A DNA stretch of 64,000 bases from positions 51,156-115,155 of the forward strand of contig NZ_WQLV01000015.1 of NCBI RefSeq assembly GCF_009753675.1, given 5' to 3'. The position numbers were made by a program, and so were the translations under genes. Of this stretch, positions 1 to 8,508 are shown piece by piece; within the stretch, counting starts at the first letter, position 1; each line of letters starts with the position of its first letter. This DNA comes from Parasedimentitalea huanghaiensis. GTDB lineage: Bacteria > Pseudomonadota > Alphaproteobacteria > Rhodobacterales > Rhodobacteraceae. A model generated the notes under the pieces. That model saw only the letters and a program-made list of their open reading frames with translations. It made no database searches and had not been told where the DNA came from.

Positions 1-1
1 G

Positions 2-271
2 ACAATGCTGATTGTGCTGCCCGAGTATTTCACTTTGCTCGGCTTTCTGCAGGTCAGCATAACTTGCGCGTTGGGTGTTTTTGCCATTGCCACAGCAGTG
101 TCCGCCTATTTCATGGCCCCGTTGAATAGTGTCTGGCGGCTACTGATGGCGATCGGTGGGATCTTGTTGGTGGCTCCCAGCGGTGCTTCGGACCTCACGG
201 CACTGGTTGTTATCGCTCCGGTAATCATACAGCAGTTGGCCAGCCTCCGTCAGGAAAGGGCCGCCGCATGA
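2..271 (+). CDS. TRAP transporter permease, C-terminal fragment (cut by window edge)
   Basis: The reading frame is open to the left edge, so only the last ~90 residues are present. They are strongly hydrophobic, with about three membrane segments, and end in a short charged tail (QLASLRQERAAA). The pattern fits the C-terminal end of a TRAP-type large permease, possibly the fused DctQM kind, which imports organic acids or zwitterions with a periplasmic binding protein. The stop overlaps the ATG of the next gene (ATGA), so the two are translationally coupled. With the amino-acid oxidoreductase and racemase that follow, the substrate is probably an amino acid, perhaps a D-isomer. The family call rests on hydrophobicity and context, because most of the gene is outside the window. 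Confidence 0.55.
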   Translation, partial: TMLIVLPEYFTLLGFLQVSITCALGVFAIATAVSAYFMAPLNSVWRLLMAIGGILLVAPSGASDLTALVVIAPVIIQQLASLRQERAAA

Positions 272-1524
272 CCCAGAGGTCAAAAGATCAGGCCCCGGAC
301 GTCACAGTTCTGGGTGCGGGGATCATTGGTATCTGTACCGCTCTGTCGCTGATCGAAAAGGGGCTGCGCGTTCGGCTGGTGGACCGCGACGCACCGGGGC
401 AGGCGACCTCTTTCGGCAACGCCGGGATCATCTCACCTTGGTCTGTGGTGCCGCAATCCATGCCGGGGCTGTGGAAACAGGTGCCGGGTATGTTGTTGGA
501 TCCCTTGGGGCCAGTGGCGGTCAAGCCGAGTTATCTGCCGAGACTTGCCCACTGGGGACTTCGGTTCATACGCGAAGGACGCAAATCACGCATCCCAGCG
601 ATTTCCGATGCTATGGAACTGTTGAACCGCGATTGCGTGACTCTTTTCCGCCAACATTTGGCCGGAACCGGGCGCGAGGATCTGATCCGTGACAGTCTCT
701 ATGTCCATGCTTTCCGCAACGCGGATTCGGCCAATCTGTCGGACATCGGTTATGTCATGCGCAGGGAAAAAGGGGCCCGATTAAACCGGATCGGAGCGGC
801 GGATCTGCATGATCTTGAACCGGCACTGAGCCCCGACTTTCAAGCAGCGGTGCTTATTCATGATCAGGCGCGGGCACTGGCCCCGGGCGAGATTGGCACG
901 GTACTGGCTGACAAATTCCGCACCTTGGGTGGAGAGATTCAGCGCCAAGAGGTCGCGGCGATCCGACCCGAAGATGGTGGATGGGCTTATGACACCGCCG
1001 AAGGGCCCTGCTGGTCCTCCAAACTGGTCCTATCAATGGGGGTTTGGTCGACAAAGCTGCTGCAGCCACTGGGTATCCGCATTCCGATGCAAGCCGAGCG
1101 CGGCTATCATGTATCGTTTCAGGATCCGGGTATCGCCCTGAACCATTCCGTAATGGATATGGACATGAAATTTGTCGCCTCGTCGATGAATGACGGGCTA
1201 CGGGTCGCAGGCACCGCCGAATTTGCCGGCCTTGATGCGCCACCCAATCAAAAACGGCTGGATGGGCTAATAAAACTGACCCGGTCCATGCTGCCGGGCC
1301 TGAACGAAAGCGACATTCGCACCTGGTCGGGTCAGCGGCCAAGCCTGCCCGATAGCCTGCCGTGTATAGGTGAAATCGAGGGCTTTCCGGGGCTGATCGC
1401 TGCCTTTGGACACAGCCACTACGGCTTGATGATGGCGCCTAAAACCGGACGCATCGTGGCGGACCTCGTGGTTGAAACACCCGCCAATACAGATCTCTCG
1501 CCCTTTCGGGCCAACCGATTCTAA
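268..1524 (+). CDS. FAD-dependent D-amino-acid dehydrogenase-like oxidoreductase (DadA/DAO family)
   Basis: This is a 418-residue DAO-superfamily flavoprotein. An N-terminal Rossmann ADP-binding motif (VTVLGAGIIGICTALSLIEKG, about residues 13-33) is followed by an acidic ribose-binding strand (VRLVDRD) and the conserved TSFGNAGIISP segment typical of DadA-like enzymes. The C-terminus carries the FAD contact region (SGQRPSLPDSLPCIG and AFGHSHYGLMMAP). DadA enzymes oxidise D-amino acids to 2-oxo acids and pass electrons to the respiratory chain. The gene overlaps the upstream transporter gene and is followed 12 bp later by an Asp/Glu-racemase-family gene, so the three form an operon. Substrate is not defined by sequence; D-amino acids or related imino acids such as 4-hydroxy-D-proline are possible. 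Confidence 0.8.
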   Translation: MTQRSKDQAPDVTVLGAGIIGICTALSLIEKGLRVRLVDRDAPGQATSFGNAGIISPWSVVPQSMPGLWKQVPGMLLDPLGPVAVKPSYLPRLAHWGLRFIREGRKSRIPAISDAMELLNRDCVTLFRQHLAGTGREDLIRDSLYVHAFRNADSANLSDIGYVMRREKGARLNRIGAADLHDLEPALSPDFQAAVLIHDQARALAPGEIGTVLADKFRTLGGEIQRQEVAAIRPEDGGWAYDTAEGPCWSSKLVLSMGVWSTKLLQPLGIRIPMQAERGYHVSFQDPGIALNHSVMDMDMKFVASSMNDGLRVAGTAEFAGLDAPPNQKRLDGLIKLTRSMLPGLNESDIRTWSGQRPSLPDSLPCIGEIEGFPGLIAAFGHSHYGLMMAPKTGRIVADLVVETPANTDLSPFRANRF

Positions 1525-1536
1525 AGGAGCGTACTC

Positions 1537-2274
1537 GTGACCTTTGACCCCGGTGGACAAAACATCTGCGGCATCTCCATTGGTGTTCTGTCGCTGGAAA
1601 GCTATTTCCCCAAACCGCCGGGTCACATCAAGAACCCCTCGAGCTTACCATTTACTACAACGTATGAAATCCTGCATGGGATCACCGTCCCCAAACTACT
1701 GAACTCCCCGTCGCCTGACATGATTGTGCCCATTTTGGAGGCCGCGCGACGGCTTGAAGCCCAAGGCGTACAGGCCATTACCGGCTCTTGCGGTTTTCTC
1801 GCATTGTTCCAGAAAGAAATCGCCGAGGCAGTCTCGATTCCCGTCTTTGTGTCCTCGCTGTTGCAGGTCCCGTTGGCTTACCAGATGACCCGCGCACCCG
1901 TTGGCGTGCTGACCGCTTCAGCCGCGGTATTGACCGGCAGGCATATCGAGGGCGCCGGGGCACAGGGCATTCCGATCATCGTGCAGGGGCTTGAGGATAC
2001 CGAAGAATTTGCCTCAGTCATCCTGAGAAACGAAAGAAATGGTATGGATTTGGCCAAGGTTAGGCACGAAGTTCTGACAGCAGGACGTCGATTGATTGAA
2101 CGCGCTCCGGATATTGGGGCGATTGTTCTTGAATGCACCGATTTGCCACCCTACGCCCATGATCTTCAACAAGAGCTAAGGCGCCCTGTATTCGATCTGA
2201 CCACCTTAGCGACCATGATGCACGACGTAGTATTGCGCAGGAGCTATTCTCTACTCCAGCAAAAGGAGTCATAA
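1537..2274 (+). CDS. Aspartate/glutamate racemase-family protein
   Basis: The protein has 245 residues. A GTG start is chosen because AAGGAG lies 7-8 bp upstream. It has the two-cysteine signature of PLP-independent Asp/Glu racemases: Cys85 in TGSCGF and Cys200 in LECTDLPPY. Members include aspartate, glutamate and hydantoin racemases and also maleate cis-trans isomerase and arylmalonate decarboxylase, so racemase activity is not certain. Here it follows a DadA-like dehydrogenase and a transporter. A coherent reading is that the racemase converts an imported amino-acid enantiomer to the form used by the flavoenzyme. It is the last gene of this small operon; no strong terminator is seen directly after it. 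Confidence 0.75.
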   Translation: MTFDPGGQNICGISIGVLSLESYFPKPPGHIKNPSSLPFTTTYEILHGITVPKLLNSPSPDMIVPILEAARRLEAQGVQAITGSCGFLALFQKEIAEAVSIPVFVSSLLQVPLAYQMTRAPVGVLTASAAVLTGRHIEGAGAQGIPIIVQGLEDTEEFASVILRNERNGMDLAKVRHEVLTAGRRLIERAPDIGAIVLECTDLPPYAHDLQQELRRPVFDLTTLATMMHDVVLRRSYSLLQQKES

Positions 2275-2395
2275 GGTTTGTTATGTTATTTTGCGTCAAT
2301 GCAGTTGCGCTTCATCTCAGTGGTAACATTTCAAGCCACCAGATTGCGACTGATCGGCTATGCTGGCCACGAACTGAGTATAAATTGAACCCAAA

Positions 2396-2427
2396 ATGAA
2401 GCCACGACCTCCGCCAGCAGGCTTCAT
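2396..2427 (-). terminator. Probable terminator downstream of htpG
   Basis: A perfect 8-bp stem (ATGAAGCC / GGCTTCAT) with a 16-nt loop lies 22 bp beyond the htpG stop. In the htpG transcript it is followed by UUUU. The loop is long and the U-tract short, so termination may be moderate. Read in the plus direction there is no U-tract, so it does not serve the racemase operon well. Confidence 0.45.
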
Positions 2428-2448
2428 CTTGTTCTCGCCAACGAGATG

Positions 2449-4314
2449 CTAAAGAGCACTATCCATTACTGCGCTAAGGCGGCGAACAAATTCCGCTGGA
2501 TCAGAGGGCGCCTCGCCATCGGAAATCCGCGCCTGATCCAGCAACAAATGAGCCGCATCTTGTAGCAATGCGTCAGACGCAGCTGCGTCACCTTTTGCAC
2601 GTTCGGCCAGCTTTTTCACAACCCTGTGGTCGGGGTTTAGTTCCAGAACCCGTGGCATGCCATCCGTCAGCTGACCATGTTGCTTTAGCAGCCGCTCCAG
2701 ATTGACGTCCATGTCGCCATCGTCTGCGATCAAGCACACCGGGCTATCGGTTAACCGCTTGGACGGGCGCACATCTTTGACTAAATCACCCAGCTCCAGT
2801 TTGACTGCTGCAATGAGATTGTCCAGCTCTGGGCTCTCTGCATCATCCTTGTCGTCGGTTGCATCTGCATCGCCACCGATTTTATCCAGATCAGTCGCAC
2901 CACGAGTTACTGACTTGAATGTCTTGCCCTCAAACTCAGTGATGTGTTGAAGCCAGAACTCATCGACATGATCCGCCAACAGCAGCACTTCCACGCCCTT
3001 GGCCTTGAAGCCTTCCAGATGTGGTGACTGCGAAATCTTTTTCGCGTCATCACCCGCCATGTAGTAAATCGCGTCCTGTCCCTCTTTGCAGCGACCTACA
3101 TAGTCTGCAAGGCTGGTCAGATCAGCGTTTTGAGATGACGAGAAACGACAAATCTCGAGCAGCCGGTCCCGCAAGGTCGGATCTTCGATCAGGCCTTCTT
3201 TTACGACCGCGCCAAAATTTCCCCAAAAAGTGGCATACTCTTCTGCGGCTTTGTTGGCTTTCTTCTTAAGCGCCCCGATCACCTTCTTGCTGAGCGCTGT
3301 CTTGATCTTGGCAAGCGTCGGGTCCGACTGCAGCATTTCGCGCGACACATTCAGCGAGAGATCCTGTGAATCCACAACTCCGCGAAGGAACCGCAGATAA
3401 GCAGGCACAAGATCCTTGGTGTTTTCCGAGATAAATACCCGGTTCACATAGAGTTTCACATGGCTTTTACGTTCTGCATCGTACAGGTCCATCGGGGCCG
3501 TCGTGGGCACATACAACAGGCTCGTATGGCTGACCGCGCCTTCGACATGGCTATGCAAGGTTAGCCATGGCTTATCAAAGGCATGCGAAGTGTGATGGTA
3601 GAACTCTGTGTGCTGTTCTTCGGTCACATCCTTTGGGGCACGGGTCCAAATGGCAGAGGCCGAGTTTAGCGTTTCGTCCCCCAGCGTCACCGGGAAACTA
3701 ATGTGATCAGAATAGGTTTTGATAATATGGCGAACGCGGACCTCTTCGAGGAACTCTTTTGCGTCCTTCTTCAGGTGTAACACCACAGTTGTGCCGCATG
3801 CGTCCCGGTCAGCGGGCTCAATCGTAAATTCGCCTTTGCCATCCGATGACCAATGCCAGCTTGTGTCTTCGCCCGCTTTTCGCGTCAAAACATCGACCTT
3901 GTCGGCAACCATGAATGCGGAATAGAAGCCAACCCCAAACTGGCCAATAAGTCCCATTTCGCCCTTTTCGCCATCCTTCAAGGCGTTGAGAAACGCCCCA
4001 GTCCCTGATTTCGCGATGGTTCCAAGCGTTTCAAGCAAGTCATCGTGGTTCATCCCAATCCCATTGTCCGAAACGGACAGGGTTTTTGCCTTCGCGTCGA
4101 TCTCAAGCAAAACAGAAAACTGGTCAGATCCGCCGGTGAGTGTGGGATCCGTGAGGGCCTGGTAACGCAGCTTATCACAGGCATCAGACGCGTTTGACAC
4201 CAGTTCTCTCAGGAAAATTTCGCGGTTCGAGTAAAGAGATCCGGCGACAATATCGAGTAATTGGCCTACCTCAGTTTGAAAGGAAAATGTCTCTTTAACG
4301 CCGGTATCAGTCAC
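2449..4314 (-). CDS. htpG: Molecular chaperone HtpG (Hsp90)
   Basis: A 621-residue bacterial Hsp90. The N-terminal GHKL ATPase domain shows SLYSNREIFLRELVSNASDA (about residues 26-45), the DNGIGM nucleotide-binding motif and the GQFGVGFYSAFMV lid motif. Middle and C-terminal dimerisation domains follow. Length is normal for HtpG (about 620-640). The start is a GTG, with an N-terminus (TDTGVKETFSFQTEV) that aligns well to the family. HtpG is an ATP-driven cytoplasmic chaperone for client folding under stress. It is a single gene here with no functional tie to its neighbours. It is the only housekeeping-type gene in the window, and a roseobacter extrachromosomal replicon could carry it as an extra or relocated copy. 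No heat-shock promoter was identified upstream. Confidence 0.97.
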   Translation of the reverse strand: MTDTGVKETFSFQTEVGQLLDIVAGSLYSNREIFLRELVSNASDACDKLRYQALTDPTLTGGSDQFSVLLEIDAKAKTLSVSDNGIGMNHDDLLETLGTIAKSGTGAFLNALKDGEKGEMGLIGQFGVGFYSAFMVADKVDVLTRKAGEDTSWHWSSDGKGEFTIEPADRDACGTTVVLHLKKDAKEFLEEVRVRHIIKTYSDHISFPVTLGDETLNSASAIWTRAPKDVTEEQHTEFYHHTSHAFDKPWLTLHSHVEGAVSHTSLLYVPTTAPMDLYDAERKSHVKLYVNRVFISENTKDLVPAYLRFLRGVVDSQDLSLNVSREMLQSDPTLAKIKTALSKKVIGALKKKANKAAEEYATFWGNFGAVVKEGLIEDPTLRDRLLEICRFSSSQNADLTSLADYVGRCKEGQDAIYYMAGDDAKKISQSPHLEGFKAKGVEVLLLADHVDEFWLQHITEFEGKTFKSVTRGATDLDKIGGDADATDDKDDAESPELDNLIAAVKLELGDLVKDVRPSKRLTDSPVCLIADDGDMDVNLERLLKQHGQLTDGMPRVLELNPDHRVVKKLAERAKGDAAASDALLQDAAHLLLDQARISDGEAPSDPAEFVRRLSAVMDSAL

Positions 4315-4578
4315 AGATGCAGCCCCTGGATTTCTTGCGGAATATGGTCGAATTCCTGCGCAATTTAAGGAAGAGATACGGGTGTTTCAACCTCAGGATT
4401 TCGACATCCGTCAACAGCCACCGGCGCCGACAAACTAAAGATCACAAAAATCAAAATCCGAAATCTGGAAGGGGATATCTGACGATTTACGCTGTACCGC
4501 CCTCTTTGCTTTTGGCGTGATTATCATATCGGCACCTCGGTGTTGCCTTTAACACAACCCCCAAAAGGGGAACCACTC
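4315..4578. other. Divergent intergenic region htpG / Mo-hydroxylase
   Basis: This 264-bp region separates htpG (leftward) from the [2Fe-2S] subunit gene (rightward) and should hold both promoters. A 67-codon frame at 4317-4520 has no recognisable domain and no convincing ribosome-binding site, so I do not call it. The rightward gene has a clear AAAAGGGG Shine-Dalgarno just before its ATG at 4579. I see no convincing operator palindrome for the AraC-type regulator encoded downstream. Confidence 0.5.
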
Positions 4579-5043
4579 ATGGAAATAGTTATCAATGGCA
4601 ATGTGATTGCGGTGCCCGACGATTTGCAAAATGTGACATTGCTCGATTTCCTTCGTGATTTTGTCATGCTGACAGGCACCAAGTTTGGATGTGGGGTCGG
4701 GCTATGTGGCGCTTGCACAGTGCATCTTGATGGTGTCGCAGCGCGATCCTGCCAAACCTACGTTTCGGATATTATCAACGTAGAGGTCACAACGATCGAA
4801 GGTCTGGACCAAACCAGTCCTGGCGAGGGTTTGCATCCGGTTCAACAGGCCTGGATCGCTGAAGGTGTGCCCCAATGTGGTTATTGCCAGGCGGGGCAGA
4901 TCATGACGGCATCTGCCCTGCTACACCGTAATCCAGCCCCGACAGACGCAGAGATCCGTGAAGAAATGAACGGCAACCTCTGCCGTTGTGGCACCTATGA
5001 CCGCATTCGGCGGGCCATTACCCGCGTTGCGCAGGAGGCTTGA
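4579..5043 (+). CDS. [2Fe-2S] subunit of a molybdenum hydroxylase (IorA/NicA/CoxS-like)
   Basis: The protein has 154 residues, the usual size for the small iron-sulfur subunit of two-component Mo hydroxylases such as isoquinoline 1-oxidoreductase IorA or nicotinate hydroxylase NicA. The N-terminal plant-type [2Fe-2S] domain has Cys38, Cys43, Cys46 and Cys58. The C-terminal helical [2Fe-2S] domain has Cys100, Cys103, Cys135 and Cys137 (CGYC...CRC). Start 4579 is chosen over an in-frame upstream start because AAGGGG precedes it and the protein then begins at the conserved beta strand (MEIVINGN). The subunit shuttles electrons from the Mo centre to an external acceptor. It is followed 2 bp later by the Mo-binding subunit. 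No FAD-subunit (CoxM-like) gene is nearby, consistent with the IorAB architecture. Confidence 0.93.
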   Translation: MEIVINGNVIAVPDDLQNVTLLDFLRDFVMLTGTKFGCGVGLCGACTVHLDGVAARSCQTYVSDIINVEVTTIEGLDQTSPGEGLHPVQQAWIAEGVPQCGYCQAGQIMTASALLHRNPAPTDAEIREEMNGNLCRCGTYDRIRRAITRVAQEA

Positions 5044-5045
5044 TC

Positions 5046-7274
5046 ATGGAGGCCACGACAAAAATGAAATCCATCAGCCGTCGTCGTTTCTTGAAAAAGA
5101 CCGGCTGGGTGGCCGCTGGGATAACGGTAGCCAGTTTTGGCGCTTTTCCCGTGGTGCGTGACAAGATACCGGCCTTACCGACCTTTGATGCCCCCAGCGA
5201 AAAGGACGGCCTGACATGGATTCAAATATTGGCAGACGGGCGTGTCCGTTTTTATTGCCCCCGAATGGAAATGGGACAAGGCGCTGCTTTGGGGCTGACA
5301 CAGGTCGTGGCCGAAGAGCTGAATATTAAGCAGGCTGACATTGACTGCATATTACCCGACACGGACCATACACCGCCGTTTCAGATGACTGTTGGCAGCC
5401 AGAGCATCGTTAATTTCTTTGATCCTGTATCATGGGCTGCGGCGCAACTGCGTGAGGCCTTACGAGCCGTGGCAGCAGAGAAAACTGGCCTGAGTACGGA
5501 ACAGATTTTGGACGGGCGCTCGGGTTTTAAGTTACCAGACGGTACGACGATTGGGTACGCGGCCTTGGTGCCCGCAACGGACGTTATCATTACAGACAAC
5601 CGGCTGATAGAAAATGATAACTTGAAACGCTATGCTCTCCTGCCAACCACAAAACACCAAACGATCGGGCAAAACTGGCTGCACCACGATCTGACCGCAA
5701 TTGTAACAGGTCGGATGGCCTACGCTCGGGACATATCCCTGCCTGATATGGCATTTGGTGCAGTTGTACAGCCGCCGAGTTTTGGGGCGCAGTTAGTGGC
5801 GGCTAACAGCGCGAGAGCGCTGGAACTACCAGGCGTCCTTGGAGTGGAGATCGACGAGGCTGCTGGCTTTGTCGGGGTGGTCGCCAGCACACCGTTTATC
5901 CTTTCCGAGGCTTTGGATGTCTTAGATGTCGAATGGCAGATCGAGTCCGATTTTGGTCAGGAACAGATTGATACCCTTCTTGATGTAGAGAGGCTCCGGG
6001 CGGACGACAATTTCACCCATACGTTGGATCAATCCGGCGACCTTGAGATCGGACAACAATCTGCACGCCATCGATCTTCGGGACGTTACGATACGCCGTT
6101 TGCCGCCCATGCGGCAATGGAGCCGCGCTCCGGCCTAGTCTGGGTAAGAGCGGACAAAGTTGAAGTCTGGTGCGGAACCCAAGATCCGTTTTTTGTGCAG
6201 AAAAGAGTGGCGAAGATCCTTGACCGCAAGGTAGAGGACGTCGTGGTACATACCCATCGTATTGGCGGCGGTTTTGGTGGACGGGTGATGTGTCAGGCCT
6301 CCGAAGCTGCGGCGCGCTTGTCTGCAAAATTCAACCTGCCGGTCCGGGTACAGTGGGACCGCGCGGCCGAGTTTCAGAACAACTACTTTCAGCCCGGATT
6401 TTCGCACTTCATCGATGCAGGAGTCAGTCAGGACGGCTTTATAACCCATTGGGACCATGATGTTGTATCGTCTTCCATACTTACCGGCTTGGCGCCCGGT
6501 TTGATTGGCAAGGCCATTGACCTGGCAACCCCAGATCAAGGTACAACGCGCGGGATCCGCGCCCCATATGAAATGACAAACAGGCGCACACGCCACTCAG
6601 CCATTCGCACTCCGGTTCCAATCAATGCTTGGCGTGGCCTAGGCTCCGCTCCAAATGCCTTTGCAATCGAATCGATGATGGATGAACTGGCCTTCAAGTC
6701 TGGTATCGATCCATTGCAGTTTCGGTTGAAAAACCTACTTGCAAACAGGGCCCGCCTAGCCAAGGTGCTGCGCAAGGTTGGCGACATGTCGAACTGGGGG
6801 CAGGTTGCAATTCCTGACACCGGGCGTGGGCTGGCCTGTGCGGTTTATAAGGAAGAAACCGCCGTCGCGGTTGTCGCTGACCTAACGATCGACCACGCTG
6901 CTAAAACTATTAAAGTAACCAAGGTGTGCTGCGCACAAGATTGTGGATTGGTGCTCAATCCTCATCAAGTCGAAAGCCAGATAATGGGAAATATCACTTG
7001 GGGCTGCAGCATGACGTTGAACGAACAGATTACATTTGCACAAGGCCGGGTCGAGCAAAACAACTTCCATCTATACGAACCGCTTCGTCATGGATCCTCC
7101 CCTGAGGTCAATGTGGCGTTACTTTCTCCTCCGGGTACGCCGCCCGCTCCGGTTGGTGAATCTGCACTACCCCCGGTGCCTGCTGCTATTGCAAACGCTG
7201 TGTTTGCAGCAACCGGGTATCGCTGCCGCAGCCTACCGATAACATACGAGGATATTTTTGCGGAGACAGGCTAG
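5046..7274 (+). CDS. Molybdopterin-binding subunit of an IorB-like aldehyde/N-heterocycle oxidoreductase, Tat-exported
   Basis: About 742 residues, close to IorB (about 780) and clearly shorter than NicB, which carries extra cytochrome c domains. The N-terminus has a twin-arginine signal (ISRRRFLKKTGWVAAGITVASF), so the enzyme probably acts in the periplasm. Mo-cofactor segments visible include MEMGQGAALGLTQVVAEEL, IGGGFGGRV and NAWRGLGSAPNAFAIE. The catalytic glutamate region is PVGESALPPVPAAIANAVF near the C-terminus. ATG 5046 is preferred because AGGAGG sits 7 bp before it. These enzymes hydroxylate N-heteroaromatics or oxidise aldehydes using water. The actual substrate is unknown. The AraC-type gene overlapping its end is the likely regulator. 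Confidence 0.9.
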   Translation: MEATTKMKSISRRRFLKKTGWVAAGITVASFGAFPVVRDKIPALPTFDAPSEKDGLTWIQILADGRVRFYCPRMEMGQGAALGLTQVVAEELNIKQADIDCILPDTDHTPPFQMTVGSQSIVNFFDPVSWAAAQLREALRAVAAEKTGLSTEQILDGRSGFKLPDGTTIGYAALVPATDVIITDNRLIENDNLKRYALLPTTKHQTIGQNWLHHDLTAIVTGRMAYARDISLPDMAFGAVVQPPSFGAQLVAANSARALELPGVLGVEIDEAAGFVGVVASTPFILSEALDVLDVEWQIESDFGQEQIDTLLDVERLRADDNFTHTLDQSGDLEIGQQSARHRSSGRYDTPFAAHAAMEPRSGLVWVRADKVEVWCGTQDPFFVQKRVAKILDRKVEDVVVHTHRIGGGFGGRVMCQASEAAARLSAKFNLPVRVQWDRAAEFQNNYFQPGFSHFIDAGVSQDGFITHWDHDVVSSSILTGLAPGLIGKAIDLATPDQGTTRGIRAPYEMTNRRTRHSAIRTPVPINAWRGLGSAPNAFAIESMMDELAFKSGIDPLQFRLKNLLANRARLAKVLRKVGDMSNWGQVAIPDTGRGLACAVYKEETAVAVVADLTIDHAAKTIKVTKVCCAQDCGLVLNPHQVESQIMGNITWGCSMTLNEQITFAQGRVEQNNFHLYEPLRHGSSPEVNVALLSPPGTPPAPVGESALPPVPAAIANAVFAATGYRCRSLPITYEDIFAETG

Positions 7275-8301
7275 GTCGATCCGTTTAAATCATGATGGCA
7301 CTAAGACACCAAATAGCTGTGGAGAATTTTCGATCCGTGAATTTGCCAAAGCAAGCCTGATTGAGCTGATTGCTGTCTATATGCAAAAACACAATCCGGG
7401 GAAGCTGTCTGTGTCAACGGATGGCATCGACGCCTTGCGCCAAGCACAGGTCCCAGCGGGCACCAAACGTGACATGCTTCAGATGGTTGCGCGTGAATGT
7501 GGCCCCGAGGCGCTGCTTTCTATTGGGCAGGAGATTGATCAGGTCACCTATGACCCGGTTTGGCGCAGTGCGCTTCGTTCTGAATCTCCTGCTGTCTTGT
7601 TTGACAAATGGCACCGGTTCGAGGTGTTTGCTCACTCGAGCAATCGCGTGGAAATAGACCCCATCACTGAGACACAAGCACGTTTCAGACGAAGTGCAAC
7701 AGGTGGAGCCGCCCCAACACCGCCAGAAAACCTACTGATTTGCGGCCTGATTATTGGCCTGCTAGAGGGCATTGGCTGTCGCGGTCTCTGGTGTGATATG
7801 GCGTCGCAATTGGGCGAACCGGTCCGCATTCGCCAACAATGCGATTTCTGTTTACCCAATAATCCGGCGAAGCTTTTGACCAATAACTGGACTATCGGAT
7901 GGCAGGGCCATTCTATCTCCAAAGCCATTGACCCTCCGGACAACAGTTCGGCGCAAGTGGATTTACCTCCCGTCAAAGATGCCTCCTTAGCGACACTTTT
8001 AAAAACAATGACCGATCTGATGATGCTTGATGTTGCACGGCAGTGGAAAACCGACGAACTCGCTAGCGCGTTAGGCCTGTCAACCCGGACATTACAACGT
8101 AGATTGACCCAGGCAGGACTCAGTTTTTCTCAACTGGTGCGTTTGGTGCGGATTTCTGAGGCTTGCCGCCTGCTGAAATCCGGGGATATTTCCCTTACTT
8201 CGATTGGGTTTTGTGCCGGGTTTTCCGACAGCTCACATTTTAGTCGGGATTTTCGGGCCAGCGTCGGGCTCACGCCCAGTGAGTTCCGGGCCTTTCAATA
8301 A
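7258..8301 (+). CDS. AraC-family transcriptional regulator (arabinose-binding-like N-domain)
   Basis: The protein has 347 residues if started at TTG 7258, which overlaps the Mo-subunit gene by 17 bp and has GAGG 6 bp upstream. The next in-frame ATG is only at 7381, and starting there would cut off the first N-terminal helix (FSIREFAKASLIELI). The first ~220 residues fit the ligand-binding domain of the OruR/ArgR-like AraC subgroup. The last ~100 residues carry the double helix-turn-helix: ELASALGLSTRTLQRRLTQAG, then ISLTSIGFCAGFSDSSHFSRDF, ending VGLTPSEFRAF. It is translationally linked to the Mo hydroxylase and probably activates it in response to the substrate or a related ring compound. 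The start codon is the main uncertainty. Confidence 0.85.
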   Translation: MRRQARSIRLNHDGTKTPNSCGEFSIREFAKASLIELIAVYMQKHNPGKLSVSTDGIDALRQAQVPAGTKRDMLQMVARECGPEALLSIGQEIDQVTYDPVWRSALRSESPAVLFDKWHRFEVFAHSSNRVEIDPITETQARFRRSATGGAAPTPPENLLICGLIIGLLEGIGCRGLWCDMASQLGEPVRIRQQCDFCLPNNPAKLLTNNWTIGWQGHSISKAIDPPDNSSAQVDLPPVKDASLATLLKTMTDLMMLDVARQWKTDELASALGLSTRTLQRRLTQAGLSFSQLVRLVRISEACRLLKSGDISLTSIGFCAGFSDSSHFSRDFRASVGLTPSEFRAFQ

Positions 8302-8508
8302 ACCCGTCAAACGCCGAATATATGAACACTCGACGGTATTCAGCAGCGCGGCACAGGATCGCGGAACTTAAGTTTGTTTTGGCTAGTGGTTGGTTTATTT
8401 CAAACAAAGCCAGCGACTTGCCCCCACACTAGAAATGACGTGCTCACAGGCACGGAGCAATAGCCAGATAGGTCAAACTATCCTTGTACAGATAGGGAAA
8501 TAGGGCCG

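Noticed and set aside
4317..4520. Small 67-codon gene between htpG and the [2Fe-2S] gene
   Set aside because: No ribosome-binding site, no domain and a composition unlike coding sequence; it overlaps the expected divergent promoters.
5046..7274. Nicotinate hydroxylase NicB
   Set aside because: The protein is about 740 residues and lacks the C-terminal cytochrome c domains of NicB; an IorB-like label is safer.
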